Origin: Reyranella massiliensis 521
Lineage (GTDB): Bacteria > Pseudomonadota > Alphaproteobacteria > Reyranellales > Reyranellaceae
Direction of reading: 5' to 3'
DNA length: 34,241 bases
NCBI GenBank assembly: GCA_945862125.1
Contig: CAMAYC010000045.1
Location: 1 to 34,241 of the forward strand
Both the position numbers and the translations under genes were made by a program. The notes under the pieces were generated by a model, which was given only the letters and a program-made list of their open reading frames with translations, made no database searches and was not told where the DNA came from. This document shows positions 31,462 to 34,241 of this stretch, piece by piece (positions within the stretch are counted from its first letter, which is position 1; every line of letters starts with the position of its first letter).

Positions 31462-31899
31462 TTACTTGATCCCCAGTAGCTCGACGTCAAAAATCAGCGT
31501 CGCGTTGGGCGGAATAACTCCGCCGGCGCCGCGCGCGCCGTAGCCCAGTTCCGGCGGAATGATCAGGGTTCGCTTGCCGCCGACCTTCATGGTGGCGACA
31601 CCCTCGTCCCAGCCGCCGATGACGCGCTTCATGCCGATGGGAAACTCGAAGGGCTGGCCGCGGTCTACGGACGAATCGAACTTCTTGCCTTTCGCCCCGC
31701 TGTCGTAGAGCCAGCCGGTGTAGTGCATCACACATGTCTGGCCACTCTTGGGGCTGGCGCCCGTGCCGACGGTCGTATCGATGATTTGCAGGCCGGATGG
31801 GGTCGTCATGGCTTTTCCCTGGGTTTGAGCGGCAGCCGGATGAGCGGCGGCGAGAGTTGCGGTTGCGGTCGCGATCAGGACGCGGCGGGTCAGTGGCAT
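31462..31899 (-). CDS. FKBP-type peptidyl-prolyl cis-trans isomerase, exported
   Basis: The 145-residue protein has a signal peptide with paired arginines (MPLTRRVLIATATATLAAAHPAAAQ) and one FKBP domain. The domain runs from TTPSGLQIIDTTVGTGASPKSGQTCVMHYTGWLYDSGAKGKKFDSSVDRGQPFEFPIG to VIGGWDEGVATMKVGGKRTLIIPPELGYGARGAGGVIPPNATLIFDVELLGI. Core residues of the active pocket are present (HYTGWL, FDSS, FPIG, VIGGWDEG, GYG, IPPNATLIFDVEL). It assists folding of prolyl bonds in the periplasm. AAGGAA seven bases upstream of ATG 31899 is a ribosome site. Single-domain FKBPs of this size are common in the group. Confidence 0.93.
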   Translation of the reverse strand: MPLTRRVLIATATATLAAAHPAAAQTQGKAMTTPSGLQIIDTTVGTGASPKSGQTCVMHYTGWLYDSGAKGKKFDSSVDRGQPFEFPIGMKRVIGGWDEGVATMKVGGKRTLIIPPELGYGARGAGGVIPPNATLIFDVELLGIK

Positions 31900-31937
31900 G
31901 TGGTATTTCCTTGGAGAAGTCGCGTGCGCATCAAGCG

Positions 31938-32705
31938 TTACATCGCTGTCATGCCGCCGTCCACGAACAGCAGGGCGCCGGTCACGTAGGAAGCATCGTC
32001 GGATGCCAGGAACAGGATTGCGGCCGCAACCTCCTCGGCCCTGCCCGGACGCTTCATCATGGTGCCTTTCGCGGCGCTGGCATTGTACTGCTCGATGGTC
32101 TCGCCGGCCGCCGCAATGCGGCGTGCATGGAACGGTGTGAAGATCGGGCCAGGGCCGACGGCATTTACGCGAATGCCCTCCGGCGAATGGTCGGCGGCGA
32201 GCGCCCGCGTCAGGCCCGCGATCGCAGCCTTGGTCGTGTCGTACTGCATGTTGCCGCCGCCTGCGACGACGGAACGGACGGAGGCGACGTTGACGATGGC
32301 GCCAGCCTTGTTACGGCGCATCAGCGGAATCGCCGCCTTGGCGCAGAAGGCATAGCTCATCAAGTTGACGTTGAGGATCTCGTTCCAGCTAGCGGCACTC
32401 GCCTCGTCGATCTTCTCGTATTTGCGGATACCGGCATTATTGACGAGGATGTCGAGCCGCCCAAACTTTTCCGCGGCCCCGTTGACGAAGCCAAGGCATG
32501 CCGCCTCGGTACCGACGTCGGCTTGCGTGAACGCGACCTTGGCACCGGCGGCCGCAAGCTCGGCCGCCACGCGCTGGCCGCGCTCGCCGTCCCGATCGCA
32601 GAAAGCCACCGTGGCGCCCTCGGCGACGAAACGCCGGACCGTCGCCTCACCGATCCCGGATGCACCACCCGTCACCGCCGCGATCTTGCCGTCGAGCCTT
32701 CCCAT
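31938..32705 (-). CDS. Short-chain dehydrogenase/reductase (SDR) family oxidoreductase
   Basis: The 255-residue protein is a classical SDR. The cofactor motif is TGGASGIG at 12-19, and D37 after AFC favours NAD(H). The NNAG strand is at 89-92. The catalytic residues are S142 in VASVRSV, Y155 and K159 in YDTTK. The C-terminus has AVGPGPIFTPFH and ASYVTGALLFVDGGMTAM. The substrate cannot be predicted. The start is ATG 32705 because GAGGG lies six bases before it; ATG 32720 and an upstream GTG frame to 32744 are less likely. It ends 38 bases before the FKBP start on the same strand. Confidence 0.9.
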   Translation of the reverse strand: MGRLDGKIAAVTGGASGIGEATVRRFVAEGATVAFCDRDGERGQRVAAELAAAGAKVAFTQADVGTEAACLGFVNGAAEKFGRLDILVNNAGIRKYEKIDEASAASWNEILNVNLMSYAFCAKAAIPLMRRNKAGAIVNVASVRSVVAGGGNMQYDTTKAAIAGLTRALAADHSPEGIRVNAVGPGPIFTPFHARRIAAAGETIEQYNASAAKGTMMKRPGRAEEVAAAILFLASDDASYVTGALLFVDGGMTAM

Positions 32706-32916
32706 GTCCGCCCTCTTCATTACATTGTGAAAACGCACGGTCACGATACATGGCTTTAAGCGACAGTGCAGGTCGCGGCATGCCCGCGCCTGCCGGGCTT
32801 TTCATCGGCCCCGACTGGGCCCGGAGACTGTTGTCTCGGGAGGTAATGGCGGAGGGAAAGGACCTGCCAGCAAACTCTCTCCGCTTAGCGGTGCGGGGCG
32901 CTGCGGGGTGCTGCGA

Positions 32917-33069
32917 GCCCAGCGCGCCTCGCTCGGCGTCCGACAGCTTCATCCGACCGCTCAGCTGGGCCTTCATAATGCGGTTCTCGGCCGCCAGATA
33001 TTCGTTCCGAGCCAGCAGCTTCTGGTCCACCGTCCCCGTCACGTAGGCCAGGATACGCGCCCAATCCAT
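32917..33069 (-). pseudogene. Transposase/integrase N-terminal remnant
   Basis: The 51 residues MDWARILAYVTGTVDQKLLA followed by RNEYLAAENRIMKAQLSGRM and KLSDAERGALG match from memory the N-terminus of a family of integrase-core (rve) transposases widespread in alphaproteobacteria. After LSDAERGALG the recognisable sequence breaks off; the open frame continues with unrelated residues into the SDR gene. The catalytic DDE core is not in the window. The frame therefore looks like a broken fragment left after insertion or deletion. The bases 32706-32916 between it and the SDR gene show nothing else recognisable. Confidence 0.65.
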
Positions 33070-33146
33070 AAACGCCCCCTGCCCCGACTCTCGACGACGG
33101 CATCACGGGCCGTCCGAAAAATTGTACCGGGCCGCCTCCGGCACAG

Positions 33147-33521
33147 CTATCCGACCCCACCCAACGCATTGGTTTCTCGGCCGCTTCTGCTTTTTGCCCT
33201 CACGGGGTCGGCGATGCGATAAATGATGCGCCCTTCAGGGCCGGACACAAGGGCCATACGCGACAGGCTGATGCAGAACTGTGCGTTCCTCACGAAGCTG
33301 TCGGCCTCACTGATCAGCAATTCCAGGCCCGCGCGCGCCGTATCGTTGATGCCGGGAGCGCGCTCGAGCATGACGTGAAGCAACAAGCCCTTGTCGCGGT
33401 CAGTGCCCGTGGCGAAGCGTGCGGTCTCGTCCGGCATGGCGATCCGATCCGGATCTTCAAAAATTGAGTCACTTCCGGCGATGGCTGCCACGGCTCCGAT
33501 GGCGTCGGCTAGCGTCCGCAC
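33147..33521 (-). CDS. Unrecognised protein, start uncertain, possibly truncated
   Basis: The frame encodes 124 residues from GTG 33521 (VRTLADAIGAVAAIAGSDSI...) and ends at TAG 33147-33149. The in-frame reading continues upstream to a stop at 33609-33611 without any ATG, giving RFCALLLPDPSIYLQSARRS and GQIDDLLPG. This upstream part looks protein-like, so the true gene probably began further upstream and has lost its start. No ribosome site precedes GTG 33521. Codon use is coding-like to about YRIADPV and then becomes irregular near the stop. I do not recognise the family. The junction coincides with the end of a direct-repeat copy. Confidence 0.4.
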   Translation of the reverse strand: MRTLADAIGAVAAIAGSDSIFEDPDRIAMPDETARFATGTDRDKGLLLHVMLERAPGINDTARAGLELLISEADSFVRNAQFCISLSRMALVSGPEGRIIYRIADPVRAKSRSGRETNALGGVG

Positions 33522-33586
33522 GCCCGGCAGAAGATCGTCGATCTGGCCGCTGCGGCGCGCGGACTGCAGGTAGATGGACGGATCGG

Positions 33587-33623
33587 GAAGCAGGAGGGCG
33601 CAGAAGCGTCAGCGGTCAGCTAC
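33587..33623. repeat. Direct repeat copy 1 (37 bp)
   Basis: Bases 33587-33623 are identical to 33837-33873, beginning GAAGCAGGAGGGCG and ending GGTCAGCTAC, exactly 250 bases apart. Flanking bases differ on both sides. On the minus strand this copy contains the last codons and the stop of the downstream small precursor-like gene. It points to duplication of a unit or to insertion/recombination. Confidence 0.9.
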
Positions 33624-33761
33624 CGGACCGGATCGGTGCGAAGCGTGATCGGTGCAACCAAGAGTAGCCCTAGCCCCCTTGGGCGGGTCGAGCGCCTCGT
33701 CGCTCAGCTCGTCTGTGAAGTCTTCCACTTCGGCTTCGGTCGTCATTTCCAGTTCCGTCAT
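33609..33761 (-). CDS. Candidate RiPP/bacteriocin-type precursor peptide B
   Basis: The 50-residue product starts at ATG 33761 with AGGAGA about six bases upstream. The leader is MTELEMTTEAEVEDFTDELS followed by DEALDPPKGA. The segment LSDEALDPPKGA fits the double-glycine leader form LSxxELxxIxGG with a GA end; the hydrophobic -4 position is proline. The proposed core is RATLGCTDHASHRSGPVADR (20 residues, one cysteine). It shares MTELE, the acidic stretch and LSDEALD with the second gene at 33895-34008. The end of the frame lies in direct-repeat copy 1, so the C-terminus may have been altered by the duplication. No modification enzyme is visible inside the window. Confidence 0.5.
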   Translation of the reverse strand: MTELEMTTEAEVEDFTDELSDEALDPPKGARATLGCTDHASHRSGPVADR

Positions 33762-33836
33762 GTCGTTCTCCTGTGATTGCACAGTTGCAGAAAGCAGAGC
33801 CGCTGCTCCCGGCCCTCCCGCCGCATGCAACCGCAT

Positions 33837-33873
33837 GAAGCAGGAGGGCGCAGAAGCGTCAGCGGTCAGCTAC
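33837..33873. repeat. Direct repeat copy 2 (37 bp)
   Basis: This is identical to 33587-33623. On the minus strand it lies 21 bases after the stop of precursor gene A and before the ribosome site of precursor gene B. Together the two copies mark out a 250-base unit that contains gene B. Confidence 0.9.
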
Positions 33874-33894
33874 GAAGCAGCGAGCGCCGCCTCG

Positions 33895-34008
33895 TCAACG
33901 GTAAGAGAGACCGCAGACGCAGGAAGCTCCCTCGACCCGGTCGAGCGCCTCGTCGCTGAGGTCGTCGTTGAACTCTTCGGCTTCGATCTTCGTTTCGAGC
34001 TCAGTCAT
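33895..34008 (-). CDS. Candidate RiPP/bacteriocin-type precursor peptide A
   Basis: The 37-residue product starts at ATG 34008 with GGAG seven bases upstream. It reads MTELETKIEAEEFNDDLSDE followed by ALDRVEGASCVCGLSYR. LSDEALDRVEGA matches the double-glycine leader LSxxELxxIxGG with GA at the cleavage position and valine at -4. Cleavage after GA would release SCVCGLSYR, a nine-residue core with two cysteines and two serines. The strongly acidic leader and short Ser/Cys core are those of a peptide that is modified and exported, such as a lanthipeptide-like or related product. This is inference; the modifying and exporting genes are not in the window. It is the better preserved of the two copies. 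Confidence 0.55.
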   Translation of the reverse strand: MTELETKIEAEEFNDDLSDEALDRVEGASCVCGLSYR

Positions 34009-34117
34009 CGCATCGCTCCATGTCGTTTGAACAAGAGCGGTCAATACATCGCCCGATCTCGTCCGAAGCAAGGCAGAACGAGGCACCCCTTTGCTCTGCG
34101 AAGACGTCACGCTTCCG

Positions 34118-34241
34118 TCAGACCGCCTTGGCGGCGTTGAACTGCTGCTCGTAGTGGGCCCGCACCTTGGCCGCGTCGAAGTCGAGGAACGTGCCGCCGC
34201 TCTCGAAATGCTGGATGAACACGCGGCCCGTCGCGTAGCAC
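34118..34241 (-). CDS. Unrecognised protein, C-terminal 40 residues (5' end outside window)
   Basis: The minus-strand frame enters from beyond the window edge and ends at TGA 34118-34120. The visible end reads CYATGRVFIQHFESGGTFLD then FDAAKVRAHYEQQFNAAKAV. The codon pattern is GC-rich and coding-like. I do not recognise the family from this fragment. It lies 109 bases upstream of the candidate precursor gene A on the same strand, and no gene is seen in that gap. Whether it belongs to the same unit cannot be judged. Confidence 0.6.
   Translation of the reverse strand, partial: CYATGRVFIQHFESGGTFLDFDAAKVRAHYEQQFNAAKAV

Noticed and set aside
32647-32916. Continuation of the transposase frame into the SDR gene
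   Set aside because: Beyond residue 51 the translation no longer resembles a transposase, and the final part is antisense/out-of-frame to the SDR start.
33587-33873. CRISPR array
   Set aside because: Only two copies of a 37-bp repeat are present, with a 213-bp interval that contains a gene. There is no regular spacer pattern and no cas gene.

Overview
The window is a GC-rich, gene-dense stretch of what looks like an alphaproteobacterial chromosome. The lineage is inferred, not proven. The clues are many periplasmic solute-binding proteins of the Bug/TctC, NitT/TauT-like and TRAP types, twin-arginine leaders, a soluble fds-type formate dehydrogenase, VOC and amidohydrolase catabolic genes, and a transposase remnant of a kind I associate with Reyranella/Bradyrhizobium-like genomes. 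I see no rRNA, tRNA or CRISPR array.

Layout. 1-4.2 kb: the 3' end of a glutamine-synthetase-family gene, a LysE-type exporter, a VOC protein divergent from a TetR regulator with a clear palindromic operator, a nitronate monooxygenase, a second VOC protein and a 34-residue mini-lipoprotein. 4.3-7.5 kb: an amidase convergent with a phospholipase-D-like lipoprotein. 7.6-12.0 kb: a tight operon encoding a binding protein, permease, ATPase and second permease, followed by a MetE-like methyltransferase. 12.0-14.9 kb (minus strand): an operon of a SnoaL-like protein, a D-aminoacylase-type amidohydrolase and a small secreted PepSY-like protein, with a second PepSY-like protein upstream. 15.1-19.5 kb: a cassette of GMC oxidoreductase, NHL-repeat protein, D-2-hydroxyacid dehydrogenase and a decayed Bug receptor.

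19.5-25.9 kb (minus strand): NAD-dependent formate dehydrogenase in the order fdsG-fdsB-fdsA-fdsD, followed by an MHS-type MFS transporter. 26.0-30.1 kb: a divergent TRAP transporter (DctQ, DctM, DctP) plus an intact Bug receptor. 30.1-32.7 kb (minus strand): a DUF1194 vWA-like secreted protein, a STAS-like small protein, an FKBP-type isomerase and a short-chain dehydrogenase.

32.9-34.2 kb is a degraded accessory patch. It has a transposase fragment, an ORF with no convincing start, two tandem small genes with double-glycine-type leaders (candidate RiPP or bacteriocin precursors) separated by an exact 37-bp direct repeat with a 250-bp offset, and the C-terminus of an unrecognised gene. This patch is the best candidate for something undescribed; any maturation or export genes would lie beyond position 34241.

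Overall the window reads as small-molecule uptake and oxidation of organic acids, amides and nitro compounds. Formate oxidation would supply NADH, and several independent import systems are present.
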